DNA of 64,000 nt, taken from positions 22,453,687-22,517,686 of the forward strand of contig CM060953.1 of assembly GCA_030765055.1 (NCBI GenBank), written 5' to 3'. The notes beneath the pieces are model-generated. The model did no database searches, was not told the origin of the DNA, and worked only from the letters and a program-made list of their open reading frames with translations. Below, one piece after another: positions 32,670 to 45,240 of the stretch. The position numbers were made by a program, and so were the translations under genes. Source of the stretch: Mantis religiosa (Eukaryota; Arthropoda; Insecta; Mantodea; Mantidae). Each line of letters opens with the position of its first letter. Positions within the stretch are counted from its first letter, which is position 1.

Positions 32670-34022
32670 TTCTCTGTTTCATATAACCTTGCCCGGCTGA
32701 AATGTATCACTCCGCGTTCAACAACCCTCCCCCTCGCCCTAATTGGCTAATGCTTTCGCGTCATAGGCCATAGGCGGTGCCTTCCCGTCACATTTAAACC
32801 TGCAGTAAACGTCATAATAATTGCCGGGAAGATAAATAAAATCATACAAATAAGGATATGAAGGCATGCAAAAATACAAGTTTATAATGAACTGAGCAAA
32901 TTGAAACAGAATGGCTGAGCAATGAAACTGAAAGAGTTTATAATAAAAGGCCTTCGGCCTTTTCCACTGGAATTTTTTAAACCAGCACACATACCTTTCA
33001 AAAATGCTTGTCTTTCTGTTTTAAAAGTCGTGTCACACCATACTTTACTTTTCGTGTGTTCTTCGTGTATATTTAGCGATTTGTATCTCGGTGCAGTGTG
33101 GTTGTCAAATAGCGTCTTCGCCACACAGCAATATCACCTCTGTCTTTTAGCACATTTTTCTTGCCTCTTTTTTCATTCACAAATCCCAAATGTATAAGCA
33201 ATCTGCTGAAATTTGGTAAATCTGCATCCTCATTTACAGCAGACGAAATGTTACTTATGTTAGGGAGTTCGTTTCTAAAGAAAAACTACACACATGAAGA
33301 CGCACAACACTTTTCACGTATTTTCTCCGAGCACGCACTTTTGTTTATTCCTGCTTTTGCCTGGAGTGGTAAGTTTTCCTGTTTCCTCAATTTCATGTCG
33401 CGATGTTCCTACGGATCTAACACTCACACCTGTAACTTCAGAGCCCAGCTGTTCGACTTCTCTCACTGACAAAGACGGATTCTTCTCTATGAGTGCATTA
33501 AACACATGCAACACAATTCTTTTTTCGCCTGTTTGTAAATAATTATCCTTGCGATACTTAAGCGAGAAACTGGCGGTAGACTCTGCCATTATACATATAA
33601 TACATGCGCAATAAACGATCAATAAAATAATTTAGCTCCCCTCACTTTCGAATGGCGATGCATGACTAATCCAGTTCAAAACAAGGTCAGTGATAAAAGT
33701 CTTATAAACAAATGTCACCACTACCGCTAAATCACATGCTATCGTGCCATGTGCTTGAGAGCAAAGGAACCTCCTCTTTACTTTGTTTAAGCATTAACAT
33801 GCATTTCAGATAAATCAACTCTGTTGCGTAATATATTTAATTAAAACAGTTACGAAAATATAAATTTGACAATTCTCTTGCAACATATAATGATATATCA
33901 CCATGTTAAATAACGAACTAATTTTTACCGCACGACAGTCATTACCACAACAGCAACCAATGAGAGGTGATTAGGTCACGTGACCGTTAAGAGATCCTGG
34001 GCAAGCTTACGTGAAACAAGGT
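32670..34022 (-). mobile_element. DDE_3-like DNA transposon, internally decayed, copy 1
   Basis: Imperfect terminal inverted repeats: left CTGTTTCATATAACCTTGCC, right (rc) TTGTTTCACGTAAGCTTGCC. Minus-strand coding pieces: MAESTASFSLKYRKDNYLQTGEKRIVLHVFNAL, NPSLSVREVEQLGSEVTGVS (33585-33420, N-terminal helix-turn-helix), then KSKVWCDTTFKTERQAFLKG, GLKNSSGKGRRPFI (33050-32940). The rest of the core is missing. The element is repeated at 47899-49075. Confidence 0.75.
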
Positions 34023-35070
34023 ATAGGACATTGTGTTCTGGCCGCAGTAACCCAGGTTAGACAAGTATAACTATTGGGAAATTCAGAAAAATAACGAAGT
34101 GGAAATCTGAAATTGCTCACTCCAAAAAAATACAATGTATTAAACCTAACATTTATGCTGCAACAAGATCTACGTCATACGAGTAATAAGATTTGTTCTA
34201 TCTCTTAGCTTTACCACTTATACAGAAATCTTTCAAAATTAAAAGATCTTCTGAGGACATCCTCTGCATATTTGCCTTATGCATTTCATTTGTTATACTT
34301 ATATTTTAAATATATAGTATAGTATTTATTTAAAACATTAGGACTATTCCCTTAACAAATGACAAAGTCAAAACTTGAAAAATTTAAGGGGCAGTGTGTT
34401 ATTGTGATATTTTTTAAAAAAATCTTTACATGTCGTCTTTAAATACACTGAACCTGTATATAATTTTGGTATTTAAACGGCCGTCCAATTTAAAGTTTTG
34501 CTGAACACGCTGAAAACACTTTTTTTAATCTTTTATTAATTTGTGATCCGTAAACATTTATTTCCTTAGCAATCTCGAAAGCAATTCCTTCTCTAACTGC
34601 CATGTATGTACACGATACAGAAAGTACTTTTTTAATACTAAAATTAAGCCCGAATAGGAAAACCGGTGTAGTTCAAATATCCGGCATGTTTACTGAGTAG
34701 CTGCGATCACAGCGACAAAGTGGAGGTCTCATGCAACGGGAAGTATACGTGGTAAGGTACAGATGTCGCGTAAGTTGGAATTGCTTTGTAGACATATATC
34801 AGTATGTGTTGTTTATTAAAACGCTTTAAAAGTTACAAAACTCATGCTTTTCTTTGATATAAATAATATCCTAACTGTGAACCATAATAAGCTAGAACCA
34901 TATTCTGTAAAAATGTTGGATATGGATGGAGAAGAACTATTGTACTTCGGAACGAAAGTATTCAGAAACTTATATAAATGCAAGAAATTGAACAACTTTT
35001 ATCCGTATATTCTTCCCACTTAATTGATTTGATGGATAGCTACGTATAAAATGATTTTCATATAAATGGT
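34023..35070. other. AT-rich spacer
   Basis: No gene was recognised. Confidence 0.45.
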
Positions 35071-35073
35071 CCT

Positions 35074-35126
35074 AGGGCGCTGATGACCCAGATGTTGAGC
35101 GCCTTAAAACACAATCATCATCATAT
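35074..35126 (+). repeat. Retroelement 3'-tail-like fragment
   Basis: GGGCGCTGATGACCCAGATG, TTGAGCGCCTTAAAACACAA, then CATCATCAT. A GCGCTGATGACC...GAGCGCC...(ATC)n end is common on insect non-LTR/SINE 3' ends. The upstream part is not recognisable. Confidence 0.5.
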
Positions 35127-35334
35127 AATTGGTCCATTATTGGTCCTTATTAGAACTTGGTGTACGAGAAGCGATGTTAAGCATTGATACATTTTTCCTG
35201 ACAAATTTGTCCTTTGTTCATAGATTTACCTAAATCTTTCAAAACGTCGTTGCAAATTAAGCGTTGTGTATTTAATTTTTTTACAACAGCTTTTATATAT
35301 GAATAACAAGTTGTGAATTATCGCTTCAAATGGT

Positions 35335-35822
35335 GTATTACTGCGATCCATATAAACCTAATAGGCCATAACTTTTGAACCAATAACAGGACACACGATA
35401 AACTTACGGAGAATATAATACACAATTGGGAGATTACATTACAATATTTACATGTCAGAGAAAATGTTGGGAGTGTCCTCCACCAGCATCTATACATGTT
35501 TGCACTCGTCTCATCATATTCTCTAAGTGCTACGAAGATAATATCTATTTGAGAGAGGTTATTTCCAGCAAGATGTAGCACCATACCATAAATCTAAAGA
35601 CACCATGGAACATTTAACCAGTTTCTTTGATAATCGGATAACCTCAAAAGGTCTGGAGATCCACAGACCTAACCTCGACGGATTGTTTTCTTGTGGGGAT
35701 ATCGAAAACTAGTGTGTACATGAATAGGCCACGGACCATTGATTTTTTTCAAGGAATCCATTCGAACGGAAATAAGTAACATTAAGGAGGATACTCTCCG
35801 TAAAACCTCAGAGAATATGGAA
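35335..35822 (+). pseudogene. Tc1/mariner-like element related to 58501-59520
   Basis: The first 170 bp (GATCCATATAAACC, TTTTGAACCAATAACAGGAC, CAATTGGGAGATTACATTAC) match the terminal repeat of the element at 58501-59520. The next part encodes RGYFQQDVAPYHKSKDTMEHLTSFFDNR (second catalytic Asp in QQD), then shifted RSTDLTSTDCF and FQGIHSNGNK, corresponding to RSPDLTPxDF and the C-terminal region (TLRKTSENM). It ends abruptly at 35822 where the mariner body begins. Confidence 0.65.
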
Positions 35823-35823
35823 C

Positions 35824-36930
35824 AAGCGAGGAACAATATGCGGCTTTGAAATTCTGCTTTCGTCTCAACAAATCTTCAGTTGAGGTCTATACAGAGCTAA
35901 TGGAGAGTCTATTCTTCCCTACAGCACAGCTCGAAGGTGATTTAAAATGTTTTAAAGAGGGGAGACAATCAATTTCAATGGAAGGTGGACCCGGTTTTCC
36001 AGTTACTGCTCTTACGGAAGAAAACATCAACAGTGCTGCTGCCATTGTGAGAGAGGATCGACGAATTACCTTAAGATCACTTTCTGAAATGCGGAACATT
36101 TCACTGGGTGCCACCCACACGTTGGTGACAGAAACATTACACATGAGACGTGTTTGTGCGCGATGGGTTCCAAGACTGTTGATTCCCGAACAAAAGGACA
36201 TTCGCATGCAGGTCTGCATGCAGTTAAAGCTGGTGTTAGGGGAAGATCCGGAGTTTCTTTCAAACGTAATCACTGCTGATGAAACTTGGCTACATCATTT
36301 TGATCCTGAGAGCAAACAGCAAAGCTCAGTGTGGAAATCTCCTTCATTACCAACCCCCAAAAAGCAAAAGTGGTTGCTTCTGCTGGGAAACTTATGGTCA
36401 TCTCATTCTTTGATATTTATGCAATGATTTATCAGCATGTTGTACCTGGAGACACATAAAATAACTGGAAAATACTACAGGGATGTCCTGAAAATATTGC
36501 AAGTCCATATCAGGCGCAAAAGACCACATTTCCGTGAAGCAGGCTGGATACTGTACCAAGATAATGCGCGGCCGCATATTGCCAATGTTGTTGCTGAATA
36601 TCTTGCCAGAATCAACGTGAAGTACATCCCTCACCCTCCCTATAGTAGGGATTTAGCCCCATATGACTCTTTTTTTATTCCCTGACTTGAAGAAACGCCT
36701 TCGTGGGAGGCATTATCCATCATCAGAAGCAGTGGTGAAGGCTGCGGAGGCAATTTTGAAGGATCTCTCAAAAAATGGTGTCCAGCATGTCTTTGAAGAC
36801 TGGCAGAAACGCTGGGACAAGTGCATCGCATTCAATGGAGACTATTTTGAGAAGGACAATCAAAATTATGAGGATGAGTAAAGGTACGTTGTCAAAAGAA
36901 TTGCGATGATTCTTTATTGAACAGCCCTCG
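35824..36930 (+). pseudogene. Mariner body and 3' terminus, transposase frameshifted
   Basis: It begins within the transposase at the EEQYAALKFCFRLNKSSVE block. Frame 35846-36427 carries RITLRSLSEMRNISLGATH, WVPRLLIPEQK and the first Asp (TADETWLHHFDPES). After a frameshift near 36430, frame 36437-36685 has YQDNARPHIAN (second Asp) and YSRDLAPYDSF (third Asp, 34 residues later). A third frame (36663-36881) has LKKRLRGRHYPSS, HVFEDWQKRWDKCIAFNGDY and the natural C-terminus. The 3' inverted terminus ends at 36930, followed by TA. Closely related to 22213-23495. YSPDLAP has become YSRDLAP. Confidence 0.9.
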
Positions 36931-36939
36931 TAAAACACC

Positions 36940-37722
36940 AGTTTAGCAGCCTTTAAAACAACAAATTCAAGTTTCCATAACAACATGTACGGGAGGGAGA
37001 TTGCCTCAAACGTGTGTTGAAGCAGCCTTAAAGGGCATTGCTAAAAGAAGCACGAGGGAAGCTTCGCTATCTGTGTAATTAGTGTTGCTCGTTACATATG
37101 TACCAAGCTGTGTGACACTTAGCTTGACGTTTTGTAGCTACAGATAACGGGTACATACACAGCGCTGCTCCTGGAGGCCTATCGGTCGTAATAAATCACA
37201 AGGCAGCGGCCATTATCGTCTCTCCTCTTCCACAAGTTTACATCAGCAGCGTTAACAGATAAAATGGACATAAAACTCAACGACAATCTGTTGTTTAATG
37301 GAAAATAGTAGCAAAACCATGTTGTTTTAAAGGTTATGGTAGAAATTTTGACTTTAATTTCCGTTTTCAGTATAGAGTAGCTTACAATATTACAGAAAGA
37401 GGGAAGATCCACAGATTTTAAACACCACATAAATCACTATTGCGTGTTTCTCCACTAATACTGAACATTTCATGGTCCTACATTCACTTCTTTTAGAGAT
37501 GTTAAAATCAGAAGGAGGGGCCTTCAGGAAATGGAGCACAATACCCATTTTAATACTTACAAAGTGAACCTGGGAGAAAAAGTTACGAGAAGCAGACGAC
37601 GATGTACGTCTGCAAGGGCGGGGTGTTTAACCATTCCTGAGCCAACCACAGTCTCGGAGTCCCTGGTGAACATGAGACAGCTCTCAGGAAAATAAGGGTC
37701 CCCAACAATCCTGCCAAAAGCC
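36940..37722. other. Unassigned spacer
   Basis: No gene or repeat was recognised. Confidence 0.45.
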
Positions 37723-37724
37723 AA

Positions 37725-38706
37725 ATGGGATGCCTCAGGCGGTTTTGTCTGTGGCCTGCATTCGAGAGGAACAGGTTCGACTACCGTGGCCGACCTATCT
37801 GAACAATAGGCTTTCAGGGGATTTTGCGGGTCGTCAGGCGAATGCTGGGTAGGTTAACTACATCCCCCGAATTTTATGCTCCTCCATTCATCTCCATTGT
37901 CATTTCACATCATCTCTCATCTGGTGGTCTCTCTTTCAGGGCTGAAGTGCCGGCAAGTTTGGGCGCTGCATGGCAGGATGATGTGCTACTCGTAAATACT
38001 TCCTTCTTCGACCTGGTAAGCCGCTTCTGTAGCACGGTGGGTAGGATTATTATTTAGGTGCAGAGGATCTACTCCCATTAGTCCTGAACCCGTAGGACTA
38101 AGGACCCGGGCCTCCTTCTACCTGGGAGCGATGGAAACTCCGGGGCTCTTTCCATGGGGCAATACCTTGTGTCTAAACCCCCCCCCATCGACTACAGGTG
38201 GAAGTGGATACGCCACTTACGTGTGTCAAACCCGCAGGGAAGACTACCGAAAACCTCGGTGGGGCCGCCTGGTGATCTAGCACACCTTCTACTAGCTCTG
38301 CAGGCTAGTACCCGGGACCTCTTAGGCAACCCTCTACCCCCCCGGGCGGCCGTAGCCTGGCCGGAGGTACCCAATTCCCCGAGGGTGTCGGGAACCACTG
38401 CCCCCTCGAGTCCAACCCAATCTGAACAACTCTCCGACGGTAGGGGCTCGGCAGTTCGGCCCGAAGTTCCTCTAGTAACGTTAGAGGTACCACGAGTGCT
38501 AAGGGTCCGCAGCGCCGGCACCACGGCAGCTGAATTGAACGGATCCCCTCCCCTACGGGAAGGATGCCAGTTGTACTGGCCTGCCAGGGAGTTTCCAACT
38601 TGTGAATAATAGGAACCATACCCTCTGCACTGTCGTGACTCCTTGTGTCGGTTGCTTTTTTTTTCTCCTCTCGCCTCAGCCTTCATCCGGACGATGCCCC
38701 GTTCGG
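37725..38706 (+). mobile_element. Long variant of SINE family S3 with a GC-rich middle
   Basis: The degraded head (CTCAGGCGGTTTTGTCTGTG, GGTTCGACTACC) and first 300 bp (GCTGGGTAGGTTAACTACAT, CATGGCAGGATGATG) align with S3 at 50727-51305. The end (ACTGTCGTGACTCCTTGTGT, CGCCTCAGCCTTCATC) also aligns. The middle, 38058-38600, is a GC-rich block not in the shorter copies and is shared with 7872-8374. A poly-C run lies at 38179-38187. Confidence 0.75.
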
Positions 38707-38707
38707 G

Positions 38708-38796
38708 TGTCATTTAAGCCAAGGTAGCAACAAGGTAAAGACAAATGAATGTAGCCTAAAGTTGTAAATTAAAAAATTTTGGAATATGCTAATCCC
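38708..38796 (+). mobile_element. LINE-A terminal fragment
   Basis: AAGCCAAGGTAGCAACAAGG and GTAGCCTAAAGTTGTAAATT, then GGAATATGC: the last 90 bp of LINE-A. It is joined directly to the end of the S3 variant. Confidence 0.85.
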
Positions 38797-39013
38797 GCTA
38801 GGCAATGATTTACTTTCACACTTTTTGTATTAAAAGCATTGCTGAACAGCGTGTCTTTATATCGCAAATATTTCTTTACATACGTACATTTTAACGGCAT
38901 TTCTTGCAAATTATGTCAGTCTTGTAACTGTAATCGTAATCAGTTGAATTATAGTATTTAACTTGAAAATTTTGACTATTTAAATACTGGGGAATACCTT
39001 CAAACCAGTGTTA

Positions 39014-39052
<39 letters not shown>

Positions 39053-39960
39053 ATATTTCACCCTCTCAGTTCATGCAACCGCTCTTTGAAATTTCAAATC
39101 TTCTTGCTAAGTTCTTTGATTTGATTTTTGGAATAACATTTGTTACCTTGTAAATATAATTCGTTCTCCCATTTTATATTTTAACGTTTTTAATAAAGGG
39201 CTATTTGAATTTAAACAAAGAATGAACAGGTCAATTTGATGAGAAGAATTTATTTTGGATTAATTCAGTTTTATGATTTAAGTTTTATGGGACCTCTCCT
39301 GAAGCCTTTGCAAGGTTTTTAGCTACTTTGCTCGCATGCTTGGATTAGTTTGTTATTTAAATGAGGTTTTCCAAGACAATAGAAAAAAAAAGATATAAGA
39401 ACAAATTAATGAGATGTTGAGTGGGTTTAAAACTTAAAAAAAAAAAAACAATTAGCGCTGCTTTTTAAAATCCCCCTGAATGTAAAAGACTGAGCTGTTT
39501 TGTTTAAAATAAGATTAAAGAAATAGTTCTCTAGACTTGGAAGTTTTGAAATTAAAGAAGTGCAGAAAGACTGGTCCGTTGTGTAGGTAATAAACAAGAC
39601 GTGGTGCCTGAAAGTCTCTCCGCACAAGCCAAGTCAGCATAAACAAAAATTAAAAAAGCGTGCTCTAGTTTTTGTGTCATTCTGTTTTTCATATTCAGAA
39701 CCGTGACGACGCCAGAGAAGCTTCCCTGGTCGTTTAAACTTCGCAGTGAAATATTACTGTTCCGGTGAAAAGTCTTGGATAATGTATGACAGTTCAGTGT
39801 TTGCTCCGGAACGTTCGCTTTTGTTACTTCGTTATATCACTTCTAGGCTTTGTTCACGTTCGCCATTCCGTGAACTTTTGAGTGAACTCGAAAACATTCA
39901 CTCTTCCTTAGAACACGTTCTTTATGTTACAAGAAACGTGAATAATGACTTGCTCCAGCG
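38797..39960. other. AT-rich spacer with (TA)n
   Basis: A (TA)n tract of about 31 bp lies at 39019-39049. No gene was recognised; 39690-39760 is locally GC-richer. Confidence 0.5.
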
Positions 39961-39972
39961 AAGTTGGGTACA

Positions 39973-40105
<133 letters not shown>

Positions 40106-40113
40106 GTATATAT

Positions 40114-40372
40114 TTGTAATTTATGTCCTCCAACTTTAAGTCATATCGGACGGTGAATGAAATGATGCTCAAATGAGTCCGGGGTCCATGGAGCTTAGAG
40201 TTACCAGACATTCATCTTTCAGGATAAGGGAAAACCTTCAACGTTAAGTCATATCCGATGATGAATGAAATTATGTTCAAATAAGTACAGGATACACAGA
40301 GCTTAGAGTTACTAGACATTCGTATTTCATCATAAGGTAAAACCTCCAAAAAGCCTTTTCTGTATCAGAATT
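40114..40372 (-). mobile_element. SINE S1, 3' half duplicated in tandem, no head
   Basis: 40114-40237 and 40238-40365 both carry the S1 3' body (TAAGTCATATCGGACGGTGA; TAAGTCATATCCGATGATGA; then AGCTTAGAGTTACC / AGCTTAGAGTTACT). The tRNA head is missing. Confidence 0.75.
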
Positions 40373-40379
40373 AGAACTG

Positions 40380-41355
40380 CAAAACAAAGTCGCATATATT
40401 ACGTCAAGTAATTCCTTGGAAGTCCACCAGGCTTAAAAGTATAAAATTTATAACTCACTGCGCTATTCAGAAAACTAAATTTCCTTCTTTAAATACGCAA
40501 CTTCCCCTACAGACTCTTAGCTTTATAAAACTTTGTATAAAAACCGAAAAGTTAGTCTTGAAGGAGCAATAAGGTTACCCAACTGGCGACCCGTACTAAA
40601 ACGCCCAAAGAGCACCAAGCTTGAAATTTTCTAAAGGGATGCAGATTTATTCAGAAGAGTCTCTCAGTACGCCAAGACTAAAGAATTTAATCCTGATGGG
40701 CTGGGGATTACAGACGAGAGGAACTCTTATCCAGGGACTCCTCTGTCCAAATAACTCGAGCTATCCAAGCAGAAGTCTGCCGAAACCTCCAGACGGGGAA
40801 CGTTATCGGGCAAAGGACTGTGCCGACAAAGTGTCTAGGAAAAAGTGTTATCGACAAATTGTAGAGAAACATTAGCATTGGGGCAGGACCAAGGTGTTCC
40901 TTTTTTGTTAGTCTAGTTCTGCATATAAAACCTATGACGTGTTATTTATAAAAAACTCTGTAACTTCCAATTTTTCCCTCTATCTCTTGCACGTACATAT
41001 GGATTCAATGCATGATCCATTAAATGAACAATGTGATATAAAGAAAAGTGAAGAGCTATGCTGTATAATGGCTTGGAATTCAGTGACATCGAGAGGAACA
41101 GTTGAAAGGTAGCTGCACGTCTAAAATGATAAACACTAGAGGAATTGAAACGAATAACAATAACTCTGAAATGGCTATTGTCACAAAAGTGTACTTTCTG
41201 TAAGGTAACATTTTATCTATCTCTTTGTTTACTCATTTTGCAAAATTATACATCTGTACAAGATGTTGACTTATCATGCAATTTTAGCAGTCAGCGACAG
41301 TTTTTTTGATGTTGTACTGCTCAGAGGCACATGAGTGCCTTCTTTCATTCCTTCA
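40380..41355. other. Unassigned spacer
   Basis: A plus frame 40621-40875 (84 codons) has no recognised motif. Otherwise AT-rich. Confidence 0.4.
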
Positions 41356-41356
41356 T

Positions 41357-42941
<1,585 letters not shown>

Positions 42942-43124
42942 TTTTTATTTCCTTCTTTCTTTGTTTTTCTTTATTTTCTTCTTTCTTTCCCCCTCTTTCT
43001 TTTTTCTATCTTTCTTATTTTCTTTCTCTGTTTCTTTCTTACTTACTTTCAGTAAGCTACAATATAGGTATTAATGGTGAAATCTTGGTATCGCAATTTT
43101 GGGTAGAATATAATAGTAAAAATG

Positions 43125-43442
43125 TAACCCAGGGTGCGACAGCCCATATCGGACCAGGGCCTACCAACCCGACTGCCGACCTCACTCCCACATACGCAAG
43201 GTAGAGGTGGGCGATCATTCAACACATACGGGGAGGAGATGTGGTCACCAGCCGAAACGTTGGTTTCCGTGACCCGGGCCGCTTACCTAGCGTAAGCTCC
43301 TCAATTCCCTCACGATGCTGAGTGAGCACCGGTCCTATACCCGGGACAAATCCGCACTCCACGGGTAGGATCGAACCCGGACCGCTTTCCGTGACCAAGG
43401 ACCAAGGCATGCTGCCTTAGCCCGTTATGCCACGACGCAGGA
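43125..43442 (-). mobile_element. tRNA-derived SINE, family S5
   Basis: Head on the minus strand near the right end: CGTCGTGGCATAACGGGCTA (A box), GGTCCGGGTTCGATCCTACC (B box). About 230 bp of GC-rich body follows to the left (GGAGTGCGGATTTGTCCCGG, GTGACCACATCTCCTCCCCG). Only one copy is present in this window. Confidence 0.75.
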
Positions 43443-43564
43443 CCATTTTGTTGAACAAAGAACGCTTTTATCTTAAACTGTTACCTTCAAAAATCAACAA
43501 AAGTCATATGAGGATGCACAATTGTTAAATAAAACTGGTTTAAATACGTTTAAGTCATGCTTTT

Positions 43565-43757
43565 AATTTTTAATTCACATCCTCCAACGTTGTTATATCC
43601 GATGATGAATGAAATGGATAAAATGATGTTCAAATTAGTCCAGGGTCCTTAGAGCTTAGAGTTACCAGACATTCGTCTTTCAGGATAAGGGAAAACTTCG
43701 GAAAAACCTTATCCAGGTAACTCACCCTTTCCGATTCGAACTCGGGACCTCTTGAAG
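43565..43757 (-). mobile_element. SINE S1, head truncated
   Basis: Body TCCTCCAACGTTGTTATATC, ATGAAATGGATAAAATGATG; B box (rc) GAGTTCGAATCGG. It stops at the AAGAGGTCCCGAG region, so the A box is missing. Confidence 0.85.
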
Positions 43758-44188
43758 TACTGTGCTTTATTATTTACTGAAATGGATATTAATCACTTTT
43801 CGTCATTAACTTAGCATTATCTTACTCACATGCTTTGCAGAATTTCCTAACTGGGTTTAGAAGATTTTTGTCTCAGTTCGCAAGGCTCTCGAAATACTGC
43901 CTACGTAAGCAACCGAGTTATGACGTCATTGTCTAGTACCTTCTCCCCACTACACTACCTATTTTTACCTGGTTTTCTAAAAATAAATATCACAATGCTA
44001 CATCACTTCCCGTTAATTTGAGGATCAGGATTTCATTAAAAGTATTTTTAGCACTCCAGCTTATTGTCAATTAGACAAAGTTGGATGTTGTTTTGTCCAG
44101 GCAGTGTATAATGTGTTATCATATATGGTGGAGTTATTTGTAGGTCCGAATACACTCAACTTAATTGTTAGAAACATTTTAGCCCCAC
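43758..44188. other. Unassigned spacer
   Basis: No gene was recognised. Confidence 0.45.
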
Positions 44189-44189
44189 C

Positions 44190-44422
44190 TCGGTAGCGTA
44201 GATGGTAGCATGTCTGCCTCACGTTCAAGAGGTCCCGAGTTCGAATCTCTGCCAGGGTGAGTTACCTGGATAAGGTTTTTCCGGAGTTTTCCCTTATCCC
44301 AAAAGACGAATGTCGGGTAACTCTAACCTCCACGGACCCTCGGCCCATTTGAGCATCATTTCACCCATTCCATTCATCGACCAATATGACTTAAAAAGTT
44401 AAAAGACGTGAATTACAACAAC
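44190..44422 (+). mobile_element. SINE S1, complete head
   Basis: CCTCGGTAGCGTAGATGGTA (A box), CCCGAGTTCGAATCTC (B box), CAGGGTGAGTTACCTGGATA, then GAGCATCATTTCACCCATTC and AAGACGTGAATTACAACAAC. Its 3' end runs into a (TAA)n tract. Confidence 0.92.
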
Positions 44423-44423
44423 A

Positions 44424-44890
<467 letters not shown>

Positions 44891-44891
44891 T

Positions 44892-45240
44892 TCTCTTGAC
44901 TCTCACCAAAGCGGTTCTGATATTTTATATTTGTTATTAAGAGTAAGTATTACATTAAGAATTATTTTTTTATTTTTAAATCTTACACAAATTCTACTTT
45001 TAACTTTAGAGTCTACAGTAGCAATTATTCAATCTTATGTTTTTGCTGTTTTAAGAACCTTATATTCTAGAGAAGTTAATAATGTCAATACATACAAATC
45101 ACCCTTATCATTTTGGTTCGATCCAAGGCGACCGCAAAGTGAGATTTGTAGTGAACAACATGGCGCTGGGGCTGGTTTCCTCCGGGACCTCCGGTTTCCC
45201 CCACCATCGTTCCACTAATAGCTCCATTATCATCTTTCTT
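44892..45240 (+). mobile_element. SINE, family S4, interrupted
   Basis: CTTGACTCTCACCAAAGCGG at 44896-44915 continues, after about 195 bp of AT-rich sequence, at GTTCGATCCAAGGCGACCGC (45116), then GTGAGATTTGTAGTGAACAA and CTCCGGGACCTCCGGTTTCC. The two parts are contiguous in the S4 copy at 61150-61397. The A-box end is missing. Confidence 0.7.

Noticed and set aside
38154..38609. 151-codon frame in the GC-rich block, with a similar frame on the minus strand of 7847-8083
   Set aside because: Single-base indels between the two copies change the reading frame outside a short shared stretch, which argues against coding conservation.
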